DNA of 64,000 nucleotides from Brevundimonas sp. UBA7506 (GCF_002479495.1 NZ_DLNQ01000010.1:62001-126000); one strand, 5' to 3'. Counted from the first letter of the stretch, positions 46,596-57,316 are shown. Notes: generated from the letters alone by a model not told the origin. Program-made: numbers and translations.

Positions 46596-46713
46596 GTCAT
46601 CCCGGACAGGCCGAAGGCCTGATCCGGGACCGCCAAACACGCGATGGTTTGAATGTCGAGCTTCCTGCGGTCCCGGCTCGGCGCCTCGCGATGCGAGGCT
46701 TGGCCGGGATGAC
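46596..46713. repeat. composite inverted repeat, family D
   Basis: Inverted arms at 46596-46633 and 46667-46713 share outer sequence GTCATCCCGG and inner GGGACCGC, around a 33-base spacer. Between these blocks the arms differ but each is an internal hairpin (AGGCCGAAGGCCT; GCCTCGCGATGCGAGGC). It lies between the deaminase and the convergent pncA, and its right end almost touches the pncA stop codon at 46716. Confidence 0.82.
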
Positions 46714-46715
46714 AG

Positions 46716-47345
46716 CTAAAAGAGCGAGACCGCCTCGACCTCAACCACCCCCAGCGCCGCAAAGCTCGCCTTGGCCGCCGCCGCCGTCTCTTCGGCAATC
46801 GCCCGGCAGGCGTCCTCGATCACCACGGCCTCAAAGCCTTCGCGTACCGCGTCCTCGGCGGTGAAGCGGACGCAATAGTCATAGGCCAGGCCGCACAGGA
46901 AGACGCGCGTCACGCCCCGGTCGCGCAGCAGACCCGCCAGGCCTGTCGCCGTGCGATGGTCGTTCTCGAAGAAGCCGGAATAACTGTCGACCGCCGGATT
47001 ATAGCCTTTGCGGACCACGGCCAGCGCCCTGCGGATCGCGGGCGCAACCTCGGGATGAAAGTCCGCCCCCGTCGTCCCCTGCAGACAATGGTCCGGCCAC
47101 AGCATCTGCGGGCCGTAAGCGACCTCGATCTCGGTGAAGGGGGTCGCTCCGTCGTGGTTGGAAGCGAAGCTGATCTGGTCCGGCGTGTGCCAGTCCTGGG
47201 TGGCGATCACCGTGTCGAAGCGTTCGGCCAGGCGGTTGATCAGGGGCATGATCCTCGCCCCGCCCTGAACCGCCAGGGCGCCGCCCTCGCAGAAGTCGTT
47301 CTGGGCGTCGATGACCAGAAGCGCGTCTGATGCGGTGATCCTCAC
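46716..47345 (-). CDS. pncA: nicotinamidase/pyrazinamidase
   Basis: A 209-residue cysteine hydrolase that converts nicotinamide to nicotinate for NAD salvage. The catalytic Asp is in LLVIDAQNDFCEGGAL, the metal histidines in QDWHTPDQISFASNH, and the active-site Cys in VFLCGLAYDYCV. The start is GTG at 47345, three bases after the fbp stop, so it is likely expressed with fbp. A possible ribosome site is weak. Length is normal. Confidence 0.93.
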   Translation of the reverse strand: MRITASDALLVIDAQNDFCEGGALAVQGGARIMPLINRLAERFDTVIATQDWHTPDQISFASNHDGATPFTEIEVAYGPQMLWPDHCLQGTTGADFHPEVAPAIRRALAVVRKGYNPAVDSYSGFFENDHRTATGLAGLLRDRGVTRVFLCGLAYDYCVRFTAEDAVREGFEAVVIEDACRAIAEETAAAAKASFAALGVVEVEAVSLF

Positions 47346-47348
47346 GGT

Positions 47349-48317
47349 TCAGGCCGCCGTGATCTGATCGACCTCGTTGGCCGAGCCGAGCGCCACAGGG
47401 ATGCGCTGGTGCAGTTCGGTCGGGGTCACGTCCAGAATGGCCTGCTGGCCGTCCGTCGTCGCCTTGCCGCCCGCCTGTTCGATCAGGAAGGCCATGGGGT
47501 TGCCCTCGTACATCAGGCGCAGCTTGCCCGGCTTGTTCGGCTCGCGCTTGTCCCACGGATAGAGGAAGACGCCGCCGCGCATCAGGATGCGGTGCACATC
47601 GGCCACCATGGCGGCGACCCAGCGCATGTTGAAATTCTTAGCCCGGGGTCCGTCCGCGCCCTGCAGGCAGCCGTCGACGTAGCGTTGGACGCTCTCGGCC
47701 CAGTGGCGCTGGTTCGACATGTTGATGGCGAACTCCTTGGTGTCCGCCGGGACGGTGATCTTCTCGTGCGTCATCAGCCACTGGCCGTCATGCGACAGGG
47801 TGAAGCCCGCCACGCCCTTGCCCGTCGTCAGCACCAGCATGGTCTGGCCGCCGTAGAGGCAATAGAGGGCCGCGACCTGCTGACGACCCGACTGCAGGAA
47901 GTCGGCCTCGGTCGGCGTGGCCGACGGTGATTTCAGCACAGAGACGATGGTGCCGACGGGGGCGTTGATGTCGATGTTGGACGAGCCGTCCAGCGGGTCG
48001 AACAGAACCAGATACTCGCCCGCCGGGTTGGGCGCGGGCTGAACCGTGTCCATTTCTTCCGACGCCACGCCCGCCACGGACGGACAGGCCAGAAGCATAT
48101 CCGTCAGAACGTCGTTGGAGATGACGTCGAGCTTCTTCTGCTCTTCGTCCTGCACATTCACCGCGCCCGATGCGCCCAGAGCCCCGACCAGGGCGCCGCC
48201 CGAGACGATCTTGCGGATTTCGACGCAGGCGGCGGCGGCGACCGTCAGGGTCTGGCTCAGGCCCTGCGGCAGATCGAGAGAGGCCAGGTGGGCGGCGAGG
48301 TCGGTGCGGGCGGTCAT
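47349..48317 (-). CDS. fbp: class 1 fructose-1,6-bisphosphatase
   Basis: A 322-residue gluconeogenic enzyme. The Mg and substrate motif [20 protein letters not shown] and the late [14 protein letters not shown] block ([13 protein letters not shown]) are intact. The start chosen is ATG at 48317; a GTG 21 bases upstream is possible. Hydrolysis of fructose-1,6-bisphosphate to F6P is expected. pncA follows three bases downstream. It is divergent from the glycine cleavage operon and its riboswitch leader. Confidence 0.95.
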   Translation of the reverse strand: MTARTDLAAHLASLDLPQGLSQTLTVAAAACVEIRKIVSGGALVGALGASGAVNVQDEEQKKLDVISNDVLTDMLLACPSVAGVASEEMDTVQPAPNPAGEYLVLFDPLDGSSNIDINAPVGTIVSVLKSPSATPTEADFLQSGRQQVAALYCLYGGQTMLVLTTGKGVAGFTLSHDGQWLMTHEKITVPADTKEFAINMSNQRHWAESVQRYVDGCLQGADGPRAKNFNMRWVAAMVADVHRILMRGGVFLYPWDKREPNKPGKLRLMYEGNPMAFLIEQAGGKATTDGQQAILDVTPTELHQRIPVALGSANEVDQITAA

Positions 48318-48396
48318 GGCGGCGTTCAATCCTGTCACGAGAGCTGTTCGCGCCCCTCATGGCCCTTCGGATCGTACACGGCAAGCCCGGCGCCGC

Positions 48397-48425
48397 TTGA
48401 CTTCGCCCCGGAGTCGGGGCCTTAG
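48397..48425 (+). promoter_or_regulatory. putative promoter of the glycine-cleavage leader
   Basis: TTGACT at 48397-48402 is a good -35-like hexamer; a weak -10-like CCTTAG lies 17 bases later at 48420-48425. Transcription would begin within about 10 bases, just before the first riboswitch helix. The -10 match is poor, so this is tentative. Confidence 0.3.
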
Positions 48426-48427
48426 GT

Positions 48428-48645
48428 CGAGCGCTCTCGCGGGAGAGATCGGCGGTCGTGAAACGGCTGTCGGGGCCGAAGGCGCAACCGCCCCGGAAAC
48501 GCTCAGGCAAAAGGACCGCGAAAGCGCACGGACGCTGGAAAGTCGCCCCCCTTCCCGGGATTCATGGGCGCGCCGACGGAGCAAGGCCGCCCTCGTTTCC
48601 GGGGATGGTCGGAATCTCTCAGGCTTCAGGACAGCGGGGGCGCGA
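48428..48645 (+). promoter_or_regulatory. tandem glycine riboswitch upstream of gcvT
   Basis: Two consecutive glycine aptamers. Aptamer 1 (about 48438-48520) has GGGAGAGAT, the core GCCGAAGGCGCAA at 48475-48487 and CTCAGGCAAAAGGAC at 48502-48516, closed by CGCGG/CCGCG. Aptamer 2 (about 48546-48640) has GCCGACGGAGCAA and CTCTCAGGCTTCAGGAC, closed by CCCCC/GGGGG. The leader AGCGCT can pair with linker AGCGC, as in the known leader-linker interaction. It sits 45 bases upstream of gcvT and should turn the operon on with glycine. The expression platform is not clear. Confidence 0.93.
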
Positions 48646-48689
48646 CGACGGCGAAGCTATCGCCGCAACCCGCGACCGGAGGATGCTCG

Positions 48690-49805
48690 ATGAGCGACCA
48701 GGCCCTGAAGACCACCCCCCTCAACGCGGCGCATCGCGCGCTCGGTGCCCGCATGGTCGGGTTCGGCGGCTATGACATGCCGGTCCAGTACGAAGGCGTG
48801 CTGGCCGAGCACCGCTGGACCCGCGAACACGCCGGCCTGTTCGACGTCTCGCACATGGGTCAGGCCAAGATCACCGGCGCTGACGCCATCCAGCAATTCC
48901 AGCGCTTCGTCCCCGGCGACTACGAGATCCTGAAGGCCGGCAAGCAGAAGTACTCGCTGCTGCTGAACGCCGAGGGCGGCATCATGGACGACCTGATGGC
49001 CGGAAAGCCGGACCATGACGGCCTCTATGTCGTAGTCAACGCGGGCAACAAGGACGCCGACTTCGCCTTCCTGAACGCCAACCTGGCCGGCGACGCCAAG
49101 CTGACCGTGCTGGACGACCGCGCCCTGCTGGCCATCCAGGGACCGGAAGCCGCCGAGGTCATGGCCAGGCACGAACCGGTGCTGGCCGACATGGGCTTCA
49201 TGGATTCGGCGCGCCTGATGCTGTTCGGCGTCGACTGCTATGTCTCGCGCTCGGGCTACACCGGCGAGGACGGCTACGAGATTTCGGTGCCGAACGCCGA
49301 CGCTGAACGGGTGTGGAACCTGCTGTTGTCCGACGCCCGCGTGAAGCCGATCGGCCTGGGCGCCCGCGACAGTCTGCGCCTCGAAGCCGGTCTGCCGCTG
49401 CACGGCCACGACATCGACGCCGGGACCACCCCGGTCGAAGCCGCGCTGACGTTCGCCCTGTCGAAGTCGCGCAAGGAAGCCGCCGACTTCAACGGCGCCG
49501 AGACCATCCTGAAGCAACTGGCCGATAGCCCCTCGCGCGTCCGCATCGGTCTGCACGTCAAGGAAGGCGCCCCGGCCCGCGAAGGCGCCGAGATCGCCGA
49601 CATGGAAGGCAATGTCATCGGCAAGATCACCTCGGGCGGCCCGTCGCCGACCCTGGGGCACAACATCGCCATGGGCTACGTCCCGCCGGCCTTCGCCGAG
49701 CTGGGCTCGGACCTGAAAGTCATCGTGCGCGGCAAACCCGCCGCCGCCGAAGTCGTCGCCACCCCCTTCGTGGCCACCCGCTACTATCGCAAACCTAAAG
49801 CCTGA
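48690..49805 (+). CDS. gcvT: glycine cleavage T protein (aminomethyltransferase)
   Basis: A 371-residue tetrahydrofolate-dependent aminomethyltransferase, the T protein of the glycine cleavage complex. Family blocks are FDVSHMGQAKITG, KQKYSLLLNAEGGIMDDL, ARSGYTGED-like SRSGYTGEDGYEI, and ALRDSLRLEAGLPLHGHDID. A CGGAGGA ribosome site precedes the ATG at 48690; a longer open frame extends into the riboswitch and is not used. First gene of gcvT-gcvH-gcvPA-gcvPB. Confidence 0.97.
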   Translation: MSDQALKTTPLNAAHRALGARMVGFGGYDMPVQYEGVLAEHRWTREHAGLFDVSHMGQAKITGADAIQQFQRFVPGDYEILKAGKQKYSLLLNAEGGIMDDLMAGKPDHDGLYVVVNAGNKDADFAFLNANLAGDAKLTVLDDRALLAIQGPEAAEVMARHEPVLADMGFMDSARLMLFGVDCYVSRSGYTGEDGYEISVPNADAERVWNLLLSDARVKPIGLGARDSLRLEAGLPLHGHDIDAGTTPVEAALTFALSKSRKEAADFNGAETILKQLADSPSRVRIGLHVKEGAPAREGAEIADMEGNVIGKITSGGPSPTLGHNIAMGYVPPAFAELGSDLKVIVRGKPAAAEVVATPFVATRYYRKPKA

Positions 49806-49817
49806 GAGATCAGACAC

Positions 49818-50183
49818 ATGCGCTTCACCAAAGATCACGAGTGGGTTCGCCTCGAGGGCGACGTCGCCACGGTCGGCATCTCCAAGCACGCCGCTGACGC
49901 CCTGGGCGACGTGGTGTTCGTCGAGACGCCGGAAGCCGGTAAGACCGTCTCGGTCGGCGACAGCTTCGCCGTCGTGGAATCGGTCAAGGCCGCCTCGGAC
50001 GTCTACGCCCCCGTCGCCGGAGAGGTCATCGAGGGCAACGAGGCCCTGGCCTCGGCCCCGGAAACCGTCAACGCCGATCCCGAAGGCGAAGGCTGGTTCG
50101 CCAAGATCAAGGTCGCCGACGCCTCGGCCGTCGAAGCCCTGATGGATCAGGCCGCCTACGACGCCTACCTGACCACCCTGTAA
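49818..50183 (+). CDS. gcvH: glycine cleavage H protein (lipoyl carrier)
   Basis: A 121-residue carrier with the lipoylation lysine in [34 protein letters not shown] is the usual N-terminus. It shuttles the aminomethyl group between P, T and L proteins. It starts 12 bases after gcvT. A 99-base palindromic element separates it from gcvPA. Confidence 0.97.
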   Translation: MRFTKDHEWVRLEGDVATVGISKHAADALGDVVFVETPEAGKTVSVGDSFAVVESVKAASDVYAPVAGEVIEGNEALASAPETVNADPEGEGWFAKIKVADASAVEALMDQAAYDAYLTTL

Positions 50184-50196
50184 GGCTCCCGCCTTC

Positions 50197-50295
50197 TCCG
50201 CTCATCCCCGCGGAAGCGGGGACCCAGCTCTTTGGGATCAAGCAGCGGTGTTTGAAGCTTAAACCTGGGTCCCCGCTTCCGCGGGGATGAGCGGA
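50197..50295. repeat. composite inverted repeat, family A, copy 2, inside the gcv operon
   Basis: Perfect 31-base inverted arms at 50197-50227 and 50265-50295 around a 37-base spacer. The arms match copy 1 at 24530-24660 except AAG for AGG in the central hairpin. The right arm ends 8 bases before the gcvPA ATG, and the only Shine-Dalgarno-like run (GAGCGGA) lies inside it. A folded transcript would pair that run with TCCGCTC of the left arm. Confidence 0.88.
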
Positions 50296-50303
50296 ACAAA
50301 GTA

Positions 50304-51650
50304 ATGCGCTACCTCCCCCTGACGCCCGACGACCGTGAGGCCATGCTGGCCGCCATCGGCGCCAAATCCATCGACGACCTGTTCATCGACGTGCCGCAGG
50401 CCGCGCGCCGCGACGGCTTTGTCGACCTGCCCCGCGTGGCGGGCGAACTGGAGGTCGAACGCGCCCTCTCGGCCATGGCGGGCAAGAACGCCACGGCCTC
50501 GACCGTCCCCTTCTTCTGCGGCGCCGGCGCCTACAAGCATCACGTCCCGGCCACGGTCGATCACGTGATCCAGCGGTCGGAATTCCTGACCAGCTACACC
50601 CCCTATCAGCCGGAAATCGCGCAGGGCACCCTGCAGTACCTGTACGAGTTCCAGACCCAGGTCGCGAACCTGACCGGCATGGAAGTCGCGAACGCCTCGC
50701 TCTATGACGGCTCGACCGCCATGGCCGAGGGCGTGCTGATGGCCACCCGCGTGACCCGCCGCAACAAGGCCGTCATCTCAGGCGGCGTGCACCCGCACTA
50801 CGTCAAGGCCACCGAGACCGTGGTGCACGCCGTCGGCGTCGAGACTGAAGCCCTGACCGCCGCCGTTGACGCCGAAGACGCCGTCATCGCCGCCATCGAC
50901 AAGGACACGGCCTGCGTCGTCGTCCAGACCCCCAACGTCTTCGGCACCGCCACCGACGTCACGAAGATCGCCGCGGCCGCTCACGCCGCCGGCGCCCTGC
51001 TGATCGTCGTCGTCACCGAAGCCGTGTCGATGGGCCTGCTGAAGTCGCCCGGCGAAATGGGCGCCGACATCGTCGCGGCCGAAGGCCAGTCGATCGGCAA
51101 CGCCCTGAACTTCGGCGGCCCCTACATCGGCCTGTTCGCCACCCGCGAGAAGCTGCTGCGCCAGACGCCCGGCCGCTACTGCGGTGAGACGGTCGACGCC
51201 GACGGCCGTCGCGGCTTCGTCCTGACCCTGTCCACGCGCGAGCAGCACATCCGCCGCGACAAGGCCACGTCGAACATCTGCACCAACTCGGGCCTCTGCT
51301 GCCTGGCCTTCACCATCCACATGAGCCTGCTGGGCGAGACGGGCCTGCGCCAGATGGCCCTGCTCAACCACGAGAAGGCGCTCGCCACCCGCGACGCCCT
51401 CGCCGCCATTCCGGGCGTCGAGATCCTGACCCCGCGCTTCTTCAACGAGTTCGCGGTCAAGCTGCCCAGGAACGCCGCCGAGGTCGTCCAGACCCTGGCC
51501 GACCACCACATCCTGGCGGGCGTGCCCTACAGCCGCCTGAACCCGGAAGCGGGCCTCGACGACGTCCTGCTGGTCGCCGCCACCGAGACCACGCTGGACG
51601 CCGACATCAAGATCATGGCGAGCGCGCTCGCCAAGGTCCTGGCCGCCTAA
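50304..51650 (+). CDS. gcvPA: glycine dehydrogenase (decarboxylating) subunit 1
   Basis: A 448-residue N-terminal half of the glycine decarboxylase P protein. It starts [19 protein letters not shown] and has the family blocks [43 protein letters not shown], and GGPYIGLFA. The active-site lysine is in the partner subunit. It forms the alpha2beta2 P protein with GcvPB, 15 bases downstream. The split P protein is typical of alphaproteobacteria of this group. Its ribosome site lies in the palindromic element immediately upstream. Confidence 0.96.
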   Translation: MRYLPLTPDDREAMLAAIGAKSIDDLFIDVPQAARRDGFVDLPRVAGELEVERALSAMAGKNATASTVPFFCGAGAYKHHVPATVDHVIQRSEFLTSYTPYQPEIAQGTLQYLYEFQTQVANLTGMEVANASLYDGSTAMAEGVLMATRVTRRNKAVISGGVHPHYVKATETVVHAVGVETEALTAAVDAEDAVIAAIDKDTACVVVQTPNVFGTATDVTKIAAAAHAAGALLIVVVTEAVSMGLLKSPGEMGADIVAAEGQSIGNALNFGGPYIGLFATREKLLRQTPGRYCGETVDADGRRGFVLTLSTREQHIRRDKATSNICTNSGLCCLAFTIHMSLLGETGLRQMALLNHEKALATRDALAAIPGVEILTPRFFNEFAVKLPRNAAEVVQTLADHHILAGVPYSRLNPEAGLDDVLLVAATETTLDADIKIMASALAKVLAA

Positions 51651-51665
51651 AGGGAGTTTGGAACC

Positions 51666-53246
<1,581 letters not shown>

Positions 53247-53269
53247 GGCTGCGAACCCGACTTGAAGTG

Positions 53270-53300
53270 AAACGCCGTGTCTTTCGAGACACGGCGTTTT
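53270..53300 (+). terminator. strong intrinsic terminator of the gcv operon
   Basis: A perfect 13-base stem (AAACGCCGTGTCT at 53270-53282 with AGACACGGCGTTT at 53287-53299) closed by a UUCG tetraloop, followed by T residues. It ends gcvT-H-PA-PB transcription and could also work from the other strand. Confidence 0.9.
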
Positions 53301-53416
53301 GCATTTCAGAGGCCTCTTACGAAAGCTTCATGGGCACGCCACGGTTCGGCCTTGTCACCCGTGTCTAGGATAGGCTGACAGCCTCTCCCAAGGCCGTCGC
53401 CGCTCCTCCCCCGACC

Positions 53417-53839
53417 GTGACGCCCGTGACCCTCGCCCTGATCCCCTTCCGCGCCGACAGCCGGCCTCGCTCGAGGCCCGGCCTGCTGCGTCGTGCGAAG
53501 CGTCTGAGCATGATGGCGCTGGGCTTCCTGGTCATCGGCCTGGGCATCCTGATCGCCCCCCTGCCCGGCCCCGGCGGCGTCCCGGTCATCGCTCTGGGAC
53601 TGGTTCTGCTGCTGCGCAATTCCTGGTGGGCCAAGCGCCAGTTCATCCGCGCCCAGCACGCCCGGCCCAAGTGGGTCTATCCCTTCCGCCGCCTGATGCG
53701 GAAGAAGCCGGAGATCGCGCCGGTCTTCTGGCAGCAGGCCCTGCGCGCCGAGAAGGTGGTGCTTCGTAAACGCCCCTCGCGGCAACTGATCCGGGTTCGC
53801 AAACGCGCTCGCCGCGTCCTGCGCCGCGCCTTCCGCTGA
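53417..53839 (+). CDS. small PGPGW-type membrane protein
   Basis: A 140-residue protein with one hydrophobic hairpin (MMALGFLVIGLGILI then VPVIALGLVLLLR) around the motif PLPGPGGVPVI, as in proteins with a PGPGW repeat of unknown function. The C-terminal half is very basic. The first codon is GTG at 53417; a second GTG at 53426 is possible. It is separated from gcvPB by a terminator and probably has its own promoter. Confidence 0.6.
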   Translation: MTPVTLALIPFRADSRPRSRPGLLRRAKRLSMMALGFLVIGLGILIAPLPGPGGVPVIALGLVLLLRNSWWAKRQFIRAQHARPKWVYPFRRLMRKKPEIAPVFWQQALRAEKVVLRKRPSRQLIRVRKRARRVLRRAFR

Positions 53840-53958
53840 ACAGCGACGCTTCGCCGCACACGGTAACGTGAACGGCGGTGCGATCGCGTTTGCGCCGAAC
53901 GGCGTATGCTCATCCTCGCGTAGTCAAAAAGCAGATGGCGTTGGGAGGCGCTTTTCTC

Positions 53959-54429
53959 ATGATGTCACGCGTAAAACAGGGAATCGCCGCCGGCTTTGCA
54001 GCCACCGTCGCGGTCTCCATTCTTGAAGCGGCGAACCTGCTGTTCGCCAAGATTTTCGATCCCTTCCCCGAAATCGTCGCCCGCATGTTCCAGTTGGGCG
54101 ACAACCTGATGGCGGGGTGGGCCATCCACTTCGTGATCGGGTCCCTGGTCATGGGACCGCTGTTCGCGCTTCTCTATCCCCGTCTGCCGACCAATACGCC
54201 CGAAACCAAGGGCATATTGTTCGCCGTAGCGGCCTGGGTAGGCATGATGCTGATCATCAGCATGATGGGCGATCCGCGCACCTTCTCGGGCAGCGCCGGC
54301 TTCGGCACCTTCGGCTGGATGCTGATCACCCACATGATCTTCGGCGGGGTGATGGGCAATGTCTTCGCCCGCCTGCTGGCTCGCGAGAAACGCGCCGCCG
54401 GCTTCATCCACGGCGCCCCCGCCCACTAA
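53959..54429 (+). CDS. membrane protein of unknown function
   Basis: A 156-residue protein with about four membrane helices (FAATVAVSILEAANLLFA, AIHFVIGSLVMGPLFALLY, GILFAVAAWVGMMLIISM and GWMLITHMIFGGVMGNVF). GGGAGG is 9 bases before the ATG at 53959; starts at 53935 and 53962 are alternatives. It has a conserved Pro/Thr-rich loop. I do not recognise a named family. It is convergent with the atp operon and shares the terminator region. Confidence 0.62.
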   Translation: MMSRVKQGIAAGFAATVAVSILEAANLLFAKIFDPFPEIVARMFQLGDNLMAGWAIHFVIGSLVMGPLFALLYPRLPTNTPETKGILFAVAAWVGMMLIISMMGDPRTFSGSAGFGTFGWMLITHMIFGGVMGNVFARLLAREKRAAGFIHGAPAH

Positions 54430-54451
54430 GAAGGGCGCGCGTCTGAAATGC

Positions 54452-54480
54452 AAAAGGCCCCGCCGTCGCCGGCGGGGCCT
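54452..54480 (-). terminator. terminator of the atp Fo operon
   Basis: An 11-base stem (AGGCCCCGCCG with CGGCGGGGCCT) and four-base loop. Read on the minus strand it is followed by TTTTG, marking the end of the atpI-atpB-atpE-atpF'-atpF transcript. It lies 26 bases after the atpF stop. Confidence 0.75.
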
Positions 54481-54505
54481 GATGTGCTTGTCACTGTAAC
54501 CGCGG

Positions 54506-55021
54506 TCAGTTCAGCTTGTCGCCGATCTGGGCGATGGCGGCGTCGATCAGCGGATCCGACTTGGCGGCGGCCAGACGGGCGGTCAGGATGTCCTGAGCAG
54601 CCTTGGCGGCCAGGTCGGCGGCCACAGCCTTGACCTCGGTCGTGGCCTGGGCCTCGGCTTGGGCGATGCGACGCTCGGCCAGGGCCTGACGACGGGTCAG
54701 GGCCTCTTCCAGCTTGGCCTTGGCTTCGGCCTCGATGCGACGAGCGTCAGCTTCGGCGGCGGCCAGCATGTCAGCGGCCTGGGCTTCGGCTTCGGCCTTC
54801 TCCTGACGGATTTGGGCCAGCATGGCTTCGGCTTCGGCGCGCAGGCGAGCGGCTTCGTCCAGTTCCGACTGAATCTTGGCGCCCTTGTCGTCCAGGGCCT
54901 TGGCGACCATTTTCGGCACGCCGGCGGCGATGACGATGGCCACAAAGATCAGCAGGCCGACCAGGACCCACAGTTCAGCGCTGCCGAGGCTCCAGAAGCC
55001 CGGCTCCATGAACATGTTCAT
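54506..55021 (-). CDS. atpF: ATP synthase Fo subunit b
   Basis: A 171-residue protein with a single N-terminal membrane helix (LWVLVGLLIFVAIVIAAG) and a long Ala/Glu-rich coiled-coil stalk. It forms the peripheral stator with subunit b'. The gene starts 1 base after the b' stop. The stalk region shows the usual EAE/AEA repeat bias. It is the last gene of the Fo cluster; alpha, beta and other F1 genes are not in the window. Confidence 0.95.
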   Translation of the reverse strand: MNMFMEPGFWSLGSAELWVLVGLLIFVAIVIAAGVPKMVAKALDDKGAKIQSELDEAARLRAEAEAMLAQIRQEKAEAEAQAADMLAAAEADARRIEAEAKAKLEEALTRRQALAERRIAQAEAQATTEVKAVAADLAAKAAQDILTARLAAAKSDPLIDAAIAQIGDKLN

Positions 55022-55022
55022 A

Positions 55023-55604
55023 TCAGGCGGCTCCCTTGACGGCGGCGGCGACTTCAGCGGCGGTCGGGGCCTTGCCCGTCAGACGCTCGATCATGGCGTG
55101 AGCCGTGTCGGCGGCGACGGTCGAGACATGAACCATGGCGGCGTCGCGGGTCTTGGCGATGGCGGCCTCGGCTTCGGCGATGCGCGCCGAAACGACGGCT
55201 TCTTCCTGGGCCTGACGCGCCTGAGCTTCCTCGGCGACGCGGGCCTTGGCGGCGACGGCGGTGGCGCGAGCCTCGGCCCGGGCCTTTTCGACCTCGGCCT
55301 TGGCGGCTTCGGCCTGACCGGCGGCTTCGGCCTGAACCGAACGCGCGGTGGCGACCGCCGACGAAATGGTCTCGGCCCGTTCGTCAAGCACGCGACGCAG
55401 ACGCGGCGCGAAGACCTTGGCGATCAGGATGTAGAGAATGACGAACAGGAACAGCAGGTAGACGATCTGCCCGCCCCAGTGGGCGAAGTCGAACTGCGGC
55501 AGGCCGCCCGATTCGTGATGGGCTTCCGGAACCGCCGTCTCGGTGTGCAGATCCGCCTCAACCGAAGGCGGGATCGCAGCAATAGGGGTAGGTGTCGTGG
55601 CCAT
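55023..55604 (-). CDS. atpG: ATP synthase Fo subunit b'
   Basis: A 193-residue second b-type subunit, found in alphaproteobacteria and cyanobacteria. The N-terminal region is acidic with an Ala/Pro-rich extension, followed by a membrane helix (IVYLLFLFVILYILIAKVF) and a coiled-coil. It pairs with AtpF in the stator. It lies between atpE and atpF. The alternative symbol is atpF2 or atpF'. Confidence 0.92.
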   Translation of the reverse strand: MATTPTPIAAIPPSVEADLHTETAVPEAHHESGGLPQFDFAHWGGQIVYLLFLFVILYILIAKVFAPRLRRVLDERAETISSAVATARSVQAEAAGQAEAAKAEVEKARAEARATAVAAKARVAEEAQARQAQEEAVVSARIAEAEAAIAKTRDAAMVHVSTVAADTAHAMIERLTGKAPTAAEVAAAVKGAA

Positions 55605-55692
55605 AACCGTGCTGTCGAAAATCAGAATGAAGGCGGCGCCGCGGACCCCAGGCCCAGCGGCGCCGACTCGAAAAGGCGTTCGGGTGAACCGA

Positions 55693-55917
55693 TCAGCCGA
55701 AGATCATCAGGACGCCCAGCACGAAGGCCAGGATGCCCAGGGCTTCCGCCAGGGCGGCGCCGACGAACAGGTTGCCGACTTGGCCGGCGGCGGCCGACGG
55801 GTTGCGCAGGGCGCCCGACAGGAATTGGCCGAAGATGTTGCCCACGCCGACGGCCGAGCCGATCATGCCGAGGGTAGCCAGACCGGCGCCGATGTACTTG
55901 GCGGCTTCAGCGTCCAT
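55693..55917 (-). CDS. atpE: ATP synthase Fo subunit c
   Basis: A 74-residue, two-helix proteolipid forming the rotor ring. The proton-carrying carboxylate is the Glu in [12 protein letters not shown] on the second helix, and [13 protein letters not shown] lies in the first. The sodium-specific ligand set is not present, so it should be proton-driven. It starts at [12 protein letters not shown]. The gene is spaced 88 bases from b' and 56 bases after atpB. Confidence 0.97.
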   Translation of the reverse strand: MDAEAAKYIGAGLATLGMIGSAVGVGNIFGQFLSGALRNPSAAAGQVGNLFVGAALAEALGILAFVLGVLMIFG

Positions 55918-55973
55918 GATGTGTATCCTAGAGTTGGAGTTTGGAGGTTGGGGTTTAGAGACTGGTCCAGCCC

Positions 55974-56759
55974 TTAGTGGGCGTGGTCCAGGTTGACCAC
56001 ATCATTGAGATAGATGCAGGCCAGAACGGCGAAAACGAAAGCCTGAAGGAAGGCCACGAGGAATTCCAGAGCCGTCAGCGCGACGACCATGCCCAGCGAC
56101 AGAGCGGCGACCGGGAAGGCCAGCAGGTTCAGACCGCCGCCCATGGCCAGAGCGCCCAGGGAGACGACGAAACCGGCGAAGATCTTCAGCGCCACGTGAC
56201 CGCCCAGCATGTTGCCGAACAGACGAAGGGCCAGGGTGACCGGACGCAGCAGGAACGAGACGAACTCGATCAGGCCGACCACAGGGCGCAGCGCCAGCGG
56301 CGCGCCCATGGGCCAGAACAGCTTGAAGAAGCCCAGACCGTTCTTGGCGAAACCGACCACGACCACCAGACCGAAGGTCAGGACCGCGAAGGTCACCGTC
56401 ACGGCCAGTTGCGAGGTGGCGGTGAAGGTCATGAACATGCCGAGGATGTTCATGATCAGGATCAGGGTGAACAGGGTGAAGATGAAGGGGAAATACTTGC
56501 GCCCCTCGTGACCGATGATCGAGTCGGTCAGGTTGTCGATCATGCCGAACAGGCTCTCGCCTGCCGCCTGCAGGCGCCCCGGCACGACCTTGGCGCCCGA
56601 GGTGACCATGGCCAGGAAGCCGACCACCAGGATGAAACCCAGGGTCATGGCGATGTGCGAATTGGTGATGGCGAGATCAACCACGCCCACGCCGGGCAGC
56701 GTGACGTCGGGAAGGTCCACGACCTTCTGGATCTGGAACTGGTGAATCGGATCGGCCAT
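55974..56759 (-). CDS. atpB: ATP synthase Fo subunit a
   Basis: A 261-residue five- to six-helix membrane protein forming the proton half-channels. The essential Arg is in [15 protein letters not shown], and [12 protein letters not shown] precedes it. [18 protein letters not shown] is the C-terminal helix. It is coded just after atpI with a 15-base gap and before atpE. Canonical length. Confidence 0.97.
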   Translation of the reverse strand: MADPIHQFQIQKVVDLPDVTLPGVGVVDLAITNSHIAMTLGFILVVGFLAMVTSGAKVVPGRLQAAGESLFGMIDNLTDSIIGHEGRKYFPFIFTLFTLILIMNILGMFMTFTATSQLAVTVTFAVLTFGLVVVVGFAKNGLGFFKLFWPMGAPLALRPVVGLIEFVSFLLRPVTLALRLFGNMLGGHVALKIFAGFVVSLGALAMGGGLNLLAFPVAALSLGMVVALTALEFLVAFLQAFVFAVLACIYLNDVVNLDHAH

Positions 56760-56774
56760 GGGGCCTTTCGCTCC

Positions 56775-57137
56775 TTAGTCTTTCTCGCCGGCTTCCTCGA
56801 AGGGGATGGCCTCAGCCTGTATCCCCGCCGCCTTAGCCTGCGCCATCAGCCGATTGGCCGTCCGGCGCGCCATCCACAACGACAAGGCGAAGCCCAACAG
56901 GACCCCGCCGATCAAACCCCAAGGCGCCGTGCCGAACACACGGTCGACGCCGAATCCAATAGCAATCCCTACGATCACGCCGCCGAGCAATTCGGCGATG
57001 ATCTTGTAGGCCTGGCTCGTCACGGCATGCGCCGAGATTTCCGCCGACCGGGCGTTGGCCGTCCGCGCCTCAAGTTCGGATGCGCTCTTGGCGAGGCGTG
57101 CGATCACCTCTTCGCGCGATTCCTTCGTAGGAGACAT
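56775..57137 (-). CDS. atpI: AtpI/AtpZ-type Fo accessory protein
   Basis: A 120-residue protein with two membrane helices (AELLGGVIVGIAIGFGVDRVF and LIGGVLLGFALSLWMA). AtpI-type proteins help c-ring assembly or magnesium supply. The ATG at 57137 is used; a longer frame starts at 57242 with arginine-rich, spurious-looking sequence. It is the first gene of the atp Fo operon and is preceded by a 179-base gap. Confidence 0.85.
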   Translation of the reverse strand: MSPTKESREEVIARLAKSASELEARTANARSAEISAHAVTSQAYKIIAELLGGVIVGIAIGFGVDRVFGTAPWGLIGGVLLGFALSLWMARRTANRLMAQAKAAGIQAEAIPFEEAGEKD

Positions 57138-57316
57138 GGTTGCTTCGCCCAGCGCCCGGCGAGAACGCCGAGAAGGTCTGAATTCGGCGCGGAACCTATA
57201 GACCGAGGGGCGGAAGGTCAAGACGCGGAAACCGACTGCCAAGAACCTGAAAATTCAGCATTTATTGCTGGTTCCGTCTCGGCCGTGGCGATGCGTCGCT
57301 GCCTGTAGCGCGACTC
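57138..57316. other. intergenic gap between scpB and atpI
   Basis: A 179-base gap on the minus-strand side. It probably carries the promoter of the atp Fo operon, but I see no confident -35/-10 pair. In some relatives a tatA gene sits after scpB; none is present here, the frame being interrupted. Confidence 0.5.

Noticed and set aside
48564..48689. Longer gcvT start inside the riboswitch region
   Set aside because: The extra N-terminus would be translated from the second aptamer. The ATG at 48690 has a CGGAGGA ribosome site and the canonical GcvT N-terminus.
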